Under the pieces are notes generated by a model, which was not told the origin of the DNA, did not search any database, and was given only the letters and a program-made list of their open reading frames with translations. Below, one piece after another: positions 35,462-44,183 of a stretch of 64,000 nt of DNA. Position 1 is the stretch's first letter. Each line of letters opens with the position of its first letter. The DNA lies in contig CALGGM010000042.1 in the NCBI GenBank assembly GCA_937915925.1, forward strand, positions 35,451-99,450, given 5' to 3'. The stretch comes from an uncultured Clostridia bacterium (GTDB lineage Bacteria > Bacillota > Clostridia > Christensenellales > CAG-138). A program made the position numbers and the translations under genes.

Positions 35462-35738
35462 GGTTTTCATCCTCAAACTGGCTCTTGAAATTGGGAGCGA
35501 GATAGCCGTCCGGCTCGCCTTCGATCGGGTCTTCGCCCTTATGATAATCCGACGTATGGATCAGTTTGCGCCACTGATACGGCGAGATCGGGTTTTCCTT
35601 CAGCTCCTTCGCGTATGCGGCGGTCGTATGCCATACCTGACGGCAGTTGGAACAGCGTACGATCCAGTCCCGTCCGGAGATCTTGATGACGCTCCAGTTT
35701 TCCACGTTCGGGCTCACACATTGACATTTATAGACCAT
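35454..35738 (-). CDS. Small Cys-containing protein of unknown function
   Basis: The 94-aa soluble protein has CQC near the N-terminus and CSNC at about residues 29-32, a spacing that could hold a zinc ion (CxC...CxxC). Trp and aromatic residues are common. Start ATG follows AAAAGGAGTCATT. It is 11 bp downstream of radC and overlaps gtrA, so it belongs to the same operon. I do not recognise a named family. Confidence 0.7.
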   Translation of the reverse strand: MVYKCQCVSPNVENWSVIKISGRDWIVRCSNCRQVWHTTAAYAKELKENPISPYQWRKLIHTSDYHKGEDPIEGEPDGYLAPNFKSQFEDENHA

Positions 35739-35749
35739 AATGACTCCTT

Positions 35750-36526
35750 TTACGAGATGTCGGTTTGTTTGCAGATCGGATAGATCGTATTGTTGTATTC
35801 CTCCAACGTCATCGAGTTGCAGATCGAATTCGTGCCGTAGAGAAATACGCGATCGTATTGATAGCTGTAGGCGGCGTTCTTCGAGAGGATCAGCTGATCA
35901 CGCACGTCGATCTCAAGCCGCGAGCCGATCTGCTCGATCATTTTTGCGGTCTCGATATCGTCGGACGACGGGATCAGGATGCCGGACGGATGGTTGTGTG
36001 TCAGGATCAGGAAACGCGCTTTGTGCATCAGCGCGGTCTCGATCACGCGGCGCGGTTCAAAGCTGACATGCGACAGCGTTCCGACCTGAAGCGCCTCCGT
36101 ATGAAGGACATTCATGCTTGCGTCAAGACAGATGATGCGAAGCGTTTCGTAGCGGTCGCCCATGCCGAGCGCGATCGCATAGCGGCATGCCGCCTCCGGA
36201 TTCTCAAGCCGCGCGGGACCGTTCAGGTTTCCTGCGGATTCCAACGCAAGCCTGCGGTGCAGATCGTAGAGGGAATGCAGATACAGCGCCGTTCTGTCGC
36301 CGACACCTTCCACGTCGGCAAGCCGAAGCGGGTCTGCCTCGAGAACGCCGGTCAGAGAACCGAACGTGTTCAACAGCCTGTGCGAAAGCTCGTTGACGTC
36401 CCTGCGCGGGATCACGTATGTGAGAAGCATCTCAAGCACAACATGATCCGCCATTCCGTTCATGCCCTGCTTTCGGTATGCTTCCCGGAGCCGATTCCGG
36501 TGACCTTCGTGCACATTATCGCTCAT
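35750..36526 (-). CDS. radC: RadC/JAB-domain protein
   Basis: The 258-aa protein has an N-terminal helix-hairpin-helix region (ADVEGVGDRTALYLH) and a C-terminal MPN+/JAMM domain with the metal motif THNHPSGILIPSSDD (HxHx(n)D). RadC was once linked to DNA repair; the molecular role remains unsettled. The ATG lies 6 bp from a well-placed -10 box with no ribosome binding site, so the mRNA appears leaderless. It is first in an operon with the small Cys protein and gtrA. Confidence 0.9.
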   Translation of the reverse strand: MSDNVHEGHRNRLREAYRKQGMNGMADHVVLEMLLTYVIPRRDVNELSHRLLNTFGSLTGVLEADPLRLADVEGVGDRTALYLHSLYDLHRRLALESAGNLNGPARLENPEAACRYAIALGMGDRYETLRIICLDASMNVLHTEALQVGTLSHVSFEPRRVIETALMHKARFLILTHNHPSGILIPSSDDIETAKMIEQIGSRLEIDVRDQLILSKNAAYSYQYDRVFLYGTNSICNSMTLEEYNNTIYPICKQTDIS

Positions 36527-36532
36527 GCTTTT

Positions 36533-36561
36533 ATTTTACCTTTCTTGACAGAATTCGTCAA
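36533..36561 (-). promoter_or_regulatory. radC promoter, leaderless arrangement
   Basis: On the minus strand TTGACG (36561-36556), 17-bp spacer, TAAAAT (36538-36533). The expected start point, about 7 nt beyond, coincides with the A of the radC ATG (36526). Confidence 0.7.
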
Positions 36562-36675
36562 TCACAGAGTGCAAAACGGTTTCTCCACGGATGCACCGTT
36601 CTTACAACTATTTATTATAACACGGTAAATCATACAAAAGTCCGTTAAGTTTTGAAAATTTTCGATATAATTTAC

Positions 36676-36710
36676 AAAAAAAGGAAAGAGCATGGATAAA
36701 TGCCCTTTCC
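36676..36710 (-). terminator. Terminator of the PLP-enzyme gene
   Basis: On the minus strand GGAAAGGGCAT / ATGCTCTTTCC with an internal loop, followed by a run of seven T. Confidence 0.8.
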
Positions 36711-36735
36711 GTACATCCCCTCAAAGGGGGACAAC

Positions 36736-38211
36736 TTACAGATTCTTGAGAAGACCGGTCGCCTCGTTGAACTCGTTGATGAGCGCGTCGATCTCGTCGA
36801 CCTGCGCGTGCATGTCGGTCCAGTAGTGCTTGTCATACCACTGCGCGTTGAGCTCCTTGACGTCCTTTCCCTGCTGCTCGACCCAGGTGTAATACTTGAG
36901 GTTGTGGACGCGCTTGCGGGTCTCGTAGGTGAGCTCTTCCATCGTGTCGGTGCGTACACCGTGCAGATGCTCCGCCCAGTCCGCCGCAGCCTTCGCTTCG
37001 GTGTATACGCCGTCCGCTTCTTCAAGCTCGCGGATGCGGCTCTGATACATCTCGGCGGAGTCGGTGCCGACGGTTGCGAGGATGTCGTGCTCGTCCAGCT
37101 CGTAGTACTTCGCCATCTTGATGCAGCAGAGCATGTTCGCAATGCCGGAGATGCCGAGAAGAGAGAGCTTTTCGACGGTCTCTTCCGGAACGCCGACGAC
37201 CTCTTTGAGGTACTTCAGACCGACCGGATCGTTGAAGAGACGGAGGAGCTTCTGGCTGTCCTCATCGTCAATGGCGATGACCATGTCGGTGTTCTTGACG
37301 TTGTGGATCCACGGGACATGCTTGTCCCCGATGCCCTCGATGCGGTGACCGCCGAAGCCGTTGTTCAGAAGCGTCGGGCACTGCAGCGCTTCGCCGACGG
37401 CGAGCTTCGCGTCCGGATACTGCTCCTTTAGGTAATCGCCTGCGCTCATCGTACCTGCGGAACCGCTGGTGAACGCCGCGCCCGCGAAACGGTCGTCCTT
37501 GCCGCGGATGCTTTCGACCGCTTCATAGATCGCTCTGCCGGTGACATTGTAATGCCAGAGCGGATTACCCATTTCCTCAAACTGGTTGAAGATCATCATC
37601 GTGGGATCCTGCCGGAGCTCCCATGTCTTGTCGAAGATTTCCTTGACGTTGGACTCGCAGCCCGGGGTAGCGATGACCTGACCCGCGATCTTCGAGAGCC
37701 ATTCGAAGCGTTCTTTCGACATTTCCGCAGGAAGGATTGCGACGGAATCGCATGCCAAAAGCTTCGAGTTGAACGCGCCGCCGCGGCAGTAGTTGCCGGT
37801 GGAGGGCCATACCGCGTGATGGTAGGTCGGGTCGAACTGACCGGTCACGAGACGCGGCACGAGGCAGCCGAAGGAAGCGCCGACCTTGTGGCAGCCGGTG
37901 GGGAACCACTTGCCGGTCAGAAGGACGATGCGTGCTTTGACGCCGGTCAGCGAGGAAGGCAGCTCGATAAAGTTGACGTCGCCGTATTTGCCGTCGCCAC
38001 CCTTTTCAACGGGGTTGTTCTTCCACGTGATGCGGAACAGATTCAGCGGGTTCACGTCCCAAAGCCCGACGTTTGTCAGCTTGTCCTGGATCTTTTCGGG
38101 GATCTTTTTCGGATCCTCCATCTGTGCAAATGTAGGAATAATGATGTTCTTCTCTTTCGCGCGTTCGATCGAACGGTTCAGGTTCTCGCGATGCATGGTC
38201 AGATCGATCAT
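36736..38211 (-). CDS. PLP-dependent enzyme, cysteine-synthase/threonine-dehydratase fold
   Basis: The 491-aa fold-type II PLP enzyme has the Schiff-base Lys in TGCHKVGASFG (about residue 110), the substrate loop PSTGNYCRGGAFNSKLL, and a glycine-rich phosphate-binding segment, GSAGTMSAGDYL. It is larger than a plain cysteine synthase, with a long C-terminal helical extension. Related Clostridial proteins are often labelled pyridoxal-phosphate-dependent protein subunit beta. The reaction is unknown; a lyase or dehydratase on a hydroxy- or diamino acid is plausible. The start is the ATG after AAGGAGAATTCAT; an upstream ATG would add seven residues. It is monocistronic with its own promoter and terminator. 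Confidence 0.82.
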   Translation of the reverse strand: MIDLTMHRENLNRSIERAKEKNIIIPTFAQMEDPKKIPEKIQDKLTNVGLWDVNPLNLFRITWKNNPVEKGGDGKYGDVNFIELPSSLTGVKARIVLLTGKWFPTGCHKVGASFGCLVPRLVTGQFDPTYHHAVWPSTGNYCRGGAFNSKLLACDSVAILPAEMSKERFEWLSKIAGQVIATPGCESNVKEIFDKTWELRQDPTMMIFNQFEEMGNPLWHYNVTGRAIYEAVESIRGKDDRFAGAAFTSGSAGTMSAGDYLKEQYPDAKLAVGEALQCPTLLNNGFGGHRIEGIGDKHVPWIHNVKNTDMVIAIDDEDSQKLLRLFNDPVGLKYLKEVVGVPEETVEKLSLLGISGIANMLCCIKMAKYYELDEHDILATVGTDSAEMYQSRIRELEEADGVYTEAKAAADWAEHLHGVRTDTMEELTYETRKRVHNLKYYTWVEQQGKDVKELNAQWYDKHYWTDMHAQVDEIDALINEFNEATGLLKNL

Positions 38212-38266
38212 ATGAATTCTCCTTATCGTCAAATTGGTCGGCGGATCGACCGCTTAAAACCATCTA

Positions 38267-38295
38267 TATCATACACGTTTTTCATTTGTTTGTAA
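38267..38295 (-). promoter_or_regulatory. Promoter of the PLP-enzyme gene
   Basis: On the minus strand TTTACA, a 17-bp spacer and TATGAT, about 55 bp before the ATG at 38211. It sits in the AT-rich divergent region shared with the TIM-barrel gene. Confidence 0.6.
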
Positions 38296-38396
38296 ACAGA
38301 AAAACGGAACCGTTTCAAAATATTTTTTGCTCACCAAATTAATTTTTGTCTTCCTATCTTGACAAAAGAATGGTACAATCATATTCGGAGGACAAG

Positions 38397-39203
38397 ATGG
38401 TCGTTACAGGAATCTCAACCGCAAGCTTTTTCGATACGCTGATGCTGGAGGATGCACCCGCGCTGCTTCGGCGTTGGGGCGTGCGCAACGCGGAGTATTA
38501 TCTGAACAGCTACTGCGAGTACGATCCCGCGTTTATCGACCGCCTTGCCGGGGTGACGGAGGACGCCGGGATCAACGTGGTCAGCGTACATCCGATGAGC
38601 CTGCAGTACGAACCGCTTCTTTTCACGCCGCATCCGAGACAGAGCGCGGACGCGCTGAAGGCGTACGAAATGGTGCTTCGCGCGGGCGAGCGGCTCAAAG
38701 CAGATCATTATGTGATGCACGGTCCGGTGGTGCTGAACGGCGTTGCGAAGAACCTGCAGTTTGGCAGGCTTGCGCCGATCTTCGACCGTCTGTCCGACAT
38801 GGCGGAGGATCACGGCATGCATCTGACGCTCGAAAACGTCAGCTACAGCATCATGCCGACGCCGGAGATCGGGCTGACCCTGCGTGCGCTGTTAAAGCGT
38901 CCGCTTTATCATACGCTTGACGTCAAGCAGGCGATCCGCGCGGGCGTCGACCCGCTGGCGTTTGTCGAAGCGTTCGGAGAGCATATCATCGCCGTGCATG
39001 CATGCGACTGCGACCGCCGCGGCGAGAAGCCGCTTTACTGCCTCCCGCCCCGCGGCGGGTACGATTTCAAGGGACTTGTCGACGCGCTGAAGAAAAAAGG
39101 CTTTGCCGGCGCGTTTCTGCTTGAAGCATACAGCGACATGTTCCGCACAAAAGAGGAGCTATTTGACGCATACGTTGCGTTGGATCATATGATCAATTCT
39201 TAA
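38397..39203 (+). CDS. Xylose-isomerase-like TIM-barrel protein
   Basis: The 268-aa protein of the sugar phosphate isomerase/epimerase (AP endonuclease 2) superfamily shows the usual metal-site clusters: HLTLENVSYS (Glu), HTLDVKQA (Asp), HACDCDRRGE (His), and FLLEAYS (Glu) near the end. The start is the ATG after CGGAGGACAAG; an earlier in-frame ATG has no site. pgi lies 12 bp downstream, so both may serve sugar phosphate metabolism. The substrate cannot be read from the sequence. Confidence 0.83.
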   Translation: MVVTGISTASFFDTLMLEDAPALLRRWGVRNAEYYLNSYCEYDPAFIDRLAGVTEDAGINVVSVHPMSLQYEPLLFTPHPRQSADALKAYEMVLRAGERLKADHYVMHGPVVLNGVAKNLQFGRLAPIFDRLSDMAEDHGMHLTLENVSYSIMPTPEIGLTLRALLKRPLYHTLDVKQAIRAGVDPLAFVEAFGEHIIAVHACDCDRRGEKPLYCLPPRGGYDFKGLVDALKKKGFAGAFLLEAYSDMFRTKEELFDAYVALDHMINS

Positions 39204-39215
39204 GGAGGTACCAAT

Positions 39216-40631
39216 ATGGAACAAAAGACTTTCGACCGTGAAGCGATGCGCATTCGGATCGACTACAACAACATGATGCAGGAGACGCTCGGCGCGCGCG
39301 GACTTACGAAGGACGAGCTTCTTGCGCTGCCGCTCGAAACCGCGGTGCAGGCAATGAAGACGAAGCGCGGCAGCATGAAGTGGCGCGAGCTTCCGCATAA
39401 CCAGGACGAGATCGTGAAAGAGATCGAAGCGGTCGCGAAGGACGTCCGCGAACGGTTCGATAACTTCGTCGTGCTCGGCATCGGCGGAAGCGCGCTGGGT
39501 CCGATCGCGGTGCAGCAGGCGCTGTCGCATCTGCACTATAACGATCTGCCCAAGGAAAAGCGCAACGGCCCGCGCCTTTATGTCGAGGACAACGTGGACC
39601 CGGAGCGCATGAATGCGCTGCTCGACGTCATCGATGTGAACAAGACCTGCTTCAACGTCATCACCAAATCCGGCAGCACGTCGGAAACGATGTCGCAGCT
39701 TCTGATCGTCACGGATATTCTGCATAAGGCGCTCGGCGAGGACATCTCGACGCACCTGATCGCGACGACCGATCACGAGAAGGGCAACCTGATCAAGATC
39801 GCAAAGCGCGAAAACCTCACCACGTTCTACGTACCGGACGGCGTCGGCGGACGCTTCTCTGAGCTTTGCCCGGTCGGTCTCGTCGCGGCGGCGGTCTGCG
39901 GCATCGACATCCGCGCGCTGCTTGCGGGCGCTGCGTACATGGACGAGCTGACGCAGAACGAGAACGTGTTCGAGAACCCGGCGTATCTGATGGCGGCGCT
40001 GCAGGTTGCGGCGATGAAGCGCGGCGCGAACATCCATGTGCTGATGCCGTATGCGGATTCTCTGAAATATATCGCGGACTGGTATGCGCAGCTTTGGGCG
40101 GAATCGCTCGGCAAGCGCGTCGGAAACGACGGCACGGAGATCTATGCCGGACAGACGCCGGTCAAATCGCTCGGCGTGACCGATCAGCATTCGCAGGTAC
40201 AGCTCTACACCGAGGGACCGTTCGACAAGGTCGTGACGTTCCTGTCCGTCGATAAGTACAGAAAGACCATGCCGATCCCGGAGGGATATCTCGACATTCC
40301 GGACGTTTCGTTCCTTTGCGGACACACGCAGAACGAGCTGATCGCCGCGGAGGAAGCAGCGACCGAGTACGCGATCATGAAGAGCGGTCATCTGAACTAC
40401 GCGATCCGCATGCCGGAAGTCAACGCGTTTACCGTGGGCGAGCTTCTGTATCTGTTCGAGGTGCAGACCGCGTTTGCGGGCGAGCTCCTTTCGCTGAACG
40501 CATTCGATCAGCCCGGCGTGGAAGAGGGCAAGAAGGCGACCTATGCGCTTTTGGGCAAGCCCGGGTTTGCGGAGAAGAAGGCGGAGCTCGACGCGGCTCC
40601 CGCGAAGCTTGACGCGTATATCGTGAAATGA
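39216..40631 (+). CDS. pgi: Glucose-6-phosphate isomerase
   Basis: Interconverts glucose-6-phosphate and fructose-6-phosphate in glycolysis. The 471-aa SIS-domain protein has VLGIGGSALGPIAVQQAL, the phosphate-binding VITKSGSTSETMSQ, and DGVGGRFSELCPVGL. It also has the C-terminal signature EVNAFTVGELLYLFEVQTAF and active-site DQPGVEEGK. The ATG follows TAAGGAGGTACCAAT. rodA overlaps its stop by 4 bp, an uncommon pairing. Confidence 0.96.
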   Translation: MEQKTFDREAMRIRIDYNNMMQETLGARGLTKDELLALPLETAVQAMKTKRGSMKWRELPHNQDEIVKEIEAVAKDVRERFDNFVVLGIGGSALGPIAVQQALSHLHYNDLPKEKRNGPRLYVEDNVDPERMNALLDVIDVNKTCFNVITKSGSTSETMSQLLIVTDILHKALGEDISTHLIATTDHEKGNLIKIAKRENLTTFYVPDGVGGRFSELCPVGLVAAAVCGIDIRALLAGAAYMDELTQNENVFENPAYLMAALQVAAMKRGANIHVLMPYADSLKYIADWYAQLWAESLGKRVGNDGTEIYAGQTPVKSLGVTDQHSQVQLYTEGPFDKVVTFLSVDKYRKTMPIPEGYLDIPDVSFLCGHTQNELIAAEEAATEYAIMKSGHLNYAIRMPEVNAFTVGELLYLFEVQTAFAGELLSLNAFDQPGVEEGKKATYALLGKPGFAEKKAELDAAPAKLDAYIVK

Positions 40632-41794
40632 AACAAAGAGCCGTCGGAACCAAGGCTCCCTATCGGGTCGATATCCTTACGATCGTATTGGTAGCGGCCT
40701 TGGTTCTGTTCGGCCTCGTAACGCTTTTAAACGTGCTGTCCAACCCGTTCGACGGCACGGAAACGACGTTCGCCGCGTTCTATGACCGACTGAATTTCCA
40801 GTTCGTCACGCGACAGATCGGCAATATTCTGATCTCGCTTGCAGTGCTCGTGCCGCTTGCGATCTTCGATTACGAAAAGTACAAGCCGTTCACCAAGGTC
40901 GCGTACCTGATCTGTCTGGTCCTGCTGTTCCTTCTGATCATCGCGGGCAAAAACACGCGCGGCGCTTTGGGCTGGTACGAGGTCGGCTCGCGCGCGTTTC
41001 AGCCGTCTGAGATCACGAAGGTCGTGCTCATCATGGTGCTCAGCAAAGCGGCGGCGGAGGCGTACGACCGGCGCGGTCCGATCAGCGCGTTCCGCGACTT
41101 TCTGAAGCTGTTTCTGTACTTCTTCGTCCCGTTCGTGCTCGTCATTTTGCAGAACGATTTCGGCACAGCGATGGTCATGCTGATCATCTTCGGCGGGATC
41201 CTGTTCTGCGTGCGCGTGCGCTGGCGGTACGTGTTCGGAGGGCTTGTCGCGCTCGGCATCGGCGGGATCCTAAGCTGGATGTTCGTCCTCACCGAGGTGC
41301 AGAAGGAGCGCATTCGCGTCTTCTTGGACCCGTCACGCAATCCGGAGGGCTCCGGCATGAATGTACTGCACGCAAAGCAGATCATCGGCAGCGGCGGTTT
41401 CTGGGGCAAGGGCTACTTTACAAAGGGTACCTTAACGCAGACCGGCTACGTACCGATCCGCCATTCCGACTTTATCTTTTCCGGCATCGGCGAGGGCGTT
41501 GGCTTCTTCGGCGCAATGCTTCTGATCATCGTGTTCTTTTTGCTGCTGTTCCATTGGCTGCACACCGCGCTCACCGCACGGGACACGTTCGGACGCTGCC
41601 TCGTCGTCGGCTGTACGGTCATGCTCGCGGCGCACATCTTTGAAAACGTCGCCATGAACCTCGGCGCAATGCCCGTCACCGGCATTCCGCTGCCGTTTAT
41701 CAGCTACGGCGGCTCCAACATTCTTGCGTCGTTTGCGTGCGTCGGGATCGCGATGAGCGTCTATGCGCGCGCAACGGGAAGGAGGACGCTGTGA
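40628..41794 (+). CDS. rodA: Rod-shape / FtsW-family SEDS glycosyltransferase
   Basis: Peptidoglycan polymerase of the SEDS family. The 388-aa protein has about ten TM helices. Family motifs include GALGWYEVGSRAFQPSEITK, VILQNDFGTAMVM (acidic residue in the usual DLGTA position), GSGGFWGKGYF and the C-terminal PLPFISYGGS. RodA is favoured over FtsW by the GKG and PVRHSDF-like segments and absence of an FtsQ-linked context, but SpoVE is not excluded. Start ATG overlaps the pgi stop (ATGA). Confidence 0.88.
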   Translation: MKQRAVGTKAPYRVDILTIVLVAALVLFGLVTLLNVLSNPFDGTETTFAAFYDRLNFQFVTRQIGNILISLAVLVPLAIFDYEKYKPFTKVAYLICLVLLFLLIIAGKNTRGALGWYEVGSRAFQPSEITKVVLIMVLSKAAAEAYDRRGPISAFRDFLKLFLYFFVPFVLVILQNDFGTAMVMLIIFGGILFCVRVRWRYVFGGLVALGIGGILSWMFVLTEVQKERIRVFLDPSRNPEGSGMNVLHAKQIIGSGGFWGKGYFTKGTLTQTGYVPIRHSDFIFSGIGEGVGFFGAMLLIIVFFLLLFHWLHTALTARDTFGRCLVVGCTVMLAAHIFENVAMNLGAMPVTGIPLPFISYGGSNILASFACVGIAMSVYARATGRRTL

Positions 41795-42624
41795 TCCTAA
41801 GAAGAATGCAGTATGCCGACCGTGCGCAGGCGGCAAAGCTTTGGTTTGACATCTTCGGCGATACCGAAGCGTTTACCGCGTGGTACTTTGGGGAGCGGTT
41901 TTCGCCGGACGAATCCTTCGCGGCGTTCGACGGCGAACGGCTTGTCGCCATGACGCTCGGACGCGGCACGGAGATCCGCGTGGAGGGGAAGACGCACAAG
42001 GCGCTTCTGATCTCCGGCGTTTCCACGCTGCCGGACTATCGCGGAAATGGGCTGATGCATCGCCTCGTTTCCATGCAGATCGAAGATGCAAAGCAAAAGG
42101 GCTATGCGTGCTGCTATCTGCACCCGGTCGCCGAATCGCTGTACGCAAAGCTCGGTTTTCAAAACGGGACGTACGCAAGCCTCGTTCAGTCCGACCCGAA
42201 CCGCACGCATGCGCCGTACACGATCCGCGTTGGCACGGACGCGGAAACGATGCGCACCGTCTACGATTCGCTGCTTGTCCGCTATAACGGCATGCAGCTT
42301 CGCGACAAGGCGGAGATCGAGGCGCTTTTGCGGGATTACGGCGCGGACGGGTTTACCATGCTGACTGCGTATGAAAATGGAGAGCCCGTCGGTTACTGCA
42401 TCGCGCTGAACGACGGAACCGTTTCCGAGCTGTTTGCGTTTTCGCCCGATGCGTACGCCGCGCTGCTCGACGAGGCGGCAAGGCGTGCGGGCACGGAGCT
42501 GACCGCCATCGCGCCGACCGACTGCGGTCTGATCGGCGAACGCGTTTACAGTATGCAGTATCTTGTGTTCAACGATGCGTTCAGGCTGCCGCTGCAAAAC
42601 GGCTTCTGCCGCCTTTCATACTGA
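41791..42624 (+). CDS. GNAT acetyltransferase, Eis-like
   Basis: The 277-aa protein has an N-terminal GNAT domain: LISGVSTLPDYRGNGLMHRL is motif A with the acetyl-CoA loop RGNG, and LYAKLGFQNG lies at the C-terminal edge. A second half contains EPVGYCIALNDG, which could be a second, degenerate GNAT unit as in Eis proteins. The start is GTG overlapping the rodA stop (GTGA), preceded by GGAAGGAGGACGCT, so it is coupled to rodA. Substrate unknown. Confidence 0.83.
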   Translation: MILRRMQYADRAQAAKLWFDIFGDTEAFTAWYFGERFSPDESFAAFDGERLVAMTLGRGTEIRVEGKTHKALLISGVSTLPDYRGNGLMHRLVSMQIEDAKQKGYACCYLHPVAESLYAKLGFQNGTYASLVQSDPNRTHAPYTIRVGTDAETMRTVYDSLLVRYNGMQLRDKAEIEALLRDYGADGFTMLTAYENGEPVGYCIALNDGTVSELFAFSPDAYAALLDEAARRAGTELTAIAPTDCGLIGERVYSMQYLVFNDAFRLPLQNGFCRLSY

Positions 42625-42638
42625 ATCAATTCACTATC

Positions 42639-42665
42639 GCACCGGACGGAACCGGTGCTTTTTTT
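42639..42665 (+). terminator. Terminator after the GNAT gene
   Basis: GCACCGG / CCGGTGC stem with an ACGGAA loop and a run of seven T. Confidence 0.9.
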
Positions 42666-42720
42666 CATATCCGGAACGGCGCTCGCATAGATTACGGCAA
42701 AGGGTCGGAGGATGAGAGAT

Positions 42721-43539
42721 ATGAAGATAGTCGTCATTGGCAAACGTACTTGGGTCGCGATACTGATTTGTCTTGCACTGCTGATCGTGGGGCTTGCGGT
42801 GTTTCTGACCGCGGGGGACGATACGGGCGAGCCTGCGGCGCCGACCATGATGCGGGTCGATTCCTATGAGCTGAACGCGATCCCGGTTACCAGCCGTCTC
42901 GTTCCGGTATACCGCGTCGAACGCGCGGACAAAACGGTCGCGCTCACGATCGACGCGGCGTGGAGCGCGGACAAAACCCCGTTTATTTTGGACACGCTCG
43001 ACAAATACGGGATCAAGGCAACGTTCTTTCTGTGCGGCGTGTGGGTCGATGCGTACCCCGATATGGTAAAGGAAATCGCCGCGCGCGGACATGAGATCGG
43101 AAACCATTCACTGACGCATCCGCACATGAATCGCCTTTCCGCAGAGGAAATCAAAACCGAGCTTTCCACGCTCGACGATCGGATCGAAGCGCTGACCGGC
43201 AAGCGCTGCACGCTGTTCCGTGCGCCGTTTGGTGAATACAACGACACGGTCGTTTCCACGATCCGCGACATGGGCTATGAGGTGGTGCAGTGGAACCTCG
43301 ATACGGTCGACTGGAAGGAGGGGCGAAGCGCCGACACGATCCTGAACGCCGTGCTGCCGAAGCTTTCTGACGGAAGCATCATCCTTTCGCACAACAACGG
43401 CTACGAGATCGAAACGTACCTTCCGAAGCTGATCGAGCAGGCGCAGGGACAGGGATACCGCTTCGTTACGATCTCCGAGCTTTTGCCGGAGGGCGAACGA
43501 ACCGTCGACAGCAACGGGCTCTGCAAACCGGCAGGTTGA
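42721..43539 (+). CDS. Polysaccharide deacetylase, PdaB-like
   Basis: The 272-aa membrane-anchored protein has a TM helix (WVAILICLALLIVGLAVFLT) then a NodB/CE4 domain. The first motif is LTIDAAWSADKT. In place of the usual TFDDG it has the D-x-x-W form found in sporulation PdaB proteins (DISW). The zinc His pair is in EIGNHSLTHPHM, and the later motifs are RAPFGEYND and SIILSHNN. The second start candidate, ATG 42721, has GGAGG at the right distance; the ATG at 42712 is too close. Likely role: deacetylation of peptidoglycan during sporulation or growth. Confidence 0.86.
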   Translation: MKIVVIGKRTWVAILICLALLIVGLAVFLTAGDDTGEPAAPTMMRVDSYELNAIPVTSRLVPVYRVERADKTVALTIDAAWSADKTPFILDTLDKYGIKATFFLCGVWVDAYPDMVKEIAARGHEIGNHSLTHPHMNRLSAEEIKTELSTLDDRIEALTGKRCTLFRAPFGEYNDTVVSTIRDMGYEVVQWNLDTVDWKEGRSADTILNAVLPKLSDGSIILSHNNGYEIETYLPKLIEQAQGQGYRFVTISELLPEGERTVDSNGLCKPAG

Positions 43540-43566
43540 AAGGAAAAACGGAATACGGTATACTGA

Positions 43567-43591
43567 GAACACGATAATTCGTGTTCTTTTT
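43567..43591 (+). terminator. Terminator before ECF module 1
   Basis: GAACACGA / TCGTGTTC stem with a TAAT loop and TTTTT. A closely related hairpin precedes module 3. Confidence 0.85.
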
Positions 43592-43603
43592 CGGTTTCCG
43601 TGC

Positions 43604-43635
43604 AACCTTTTGCGCCTCCCAAGCATCTATAGGGT
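43604..43635 (+). promoter_or_regulatory. ECF-type promoter of module 1
   Basis: AACCTTTTG -35 box and TCTATA before GGGTG, with 28 bp from the first A of AACC to the first G. Same architecture as three other sites in the window. Confidence 0.75.
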
Positions 43636-43691
43636 GTACGATCGAACAAACGTTCCCGCTGCCGGCGGCAGGGAACAAAAGGAGATGAATC

Positions 43692-44183
43692 ATGCACACC
43701 ATGAAAGATAAGCGATGGTTTACGGCTGAGGTACGATCGATGCTCGATACCATGTATCGGGTCGCGTTTACCATCCTGCAGAACGACGCCGATGCGCAGG
43801 ACGCCGCGCAGTCCGCAATGGAACAGGCGTACATATCGCTGGACCGGCTGAAGGATCGGTCGAAGTTCCGCCCGTGGCTGTTGCGCATTCTGAAAAACGA
43901 ATGCTATGTGATCCTGCGGCAGAAGAAACGCGTCATTCCGCTGGACGAACTGCCCGAGAGCGGCGAGGAACCGTTCGACGCGCTCGATCTCAAGGCCGCG
44001 TTTGCAAGGCTTTCTGCCGAAAGCAGACTTTGCATTACCCTATACTATTACGAAGGCTATAATATTTCCGAGATCGCCGCATTTTTGAACGAGCCGGAGG
44101 GCACGGTGAAAAGCCGTCTCTCCCGCGCAAGAAAAGCGATGCGGCAGGATCTTACAGATCAGGAGGTATCCCATGGAGAATAA
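43692..44183 (+). CDS. ECF sigma factor, module 1
   Basis: Extracytoplasmic-function sigma factor of 163 aa. Region 2 spans about residues 15-80: AQDAAQSAMEQAYISLDRLK, FRPWLLRILKNECY. Region 4 spans about 100-155: YYYEGYNISEIAAFLNEPEG, TVKSRLSRARKAMRQ. The ATG follows AAAGGAGATGAATC. It overlaps the membrane anti-sigma-like gene by 11 bp, so the pair is translationally coupled. The promoter just upstream has an AACCTTT -35, which is probably recognised by this sigma or its paralogues. Confidence 0.93.
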   Translation: MHTMKDKRWFTAEVRSMLDTMYRVAFTILQNDADAQDAAQSAMEQAYISLDRLKDRSKFRPWLLRILKNECYVILRQKKRVIPLDELPESGEEPFDALDLKAAFARLSAESRLCITLYYYEGYNISEIAAFLNEPEGTVKSRLSRARKAMRQDLTDQEVSHGE

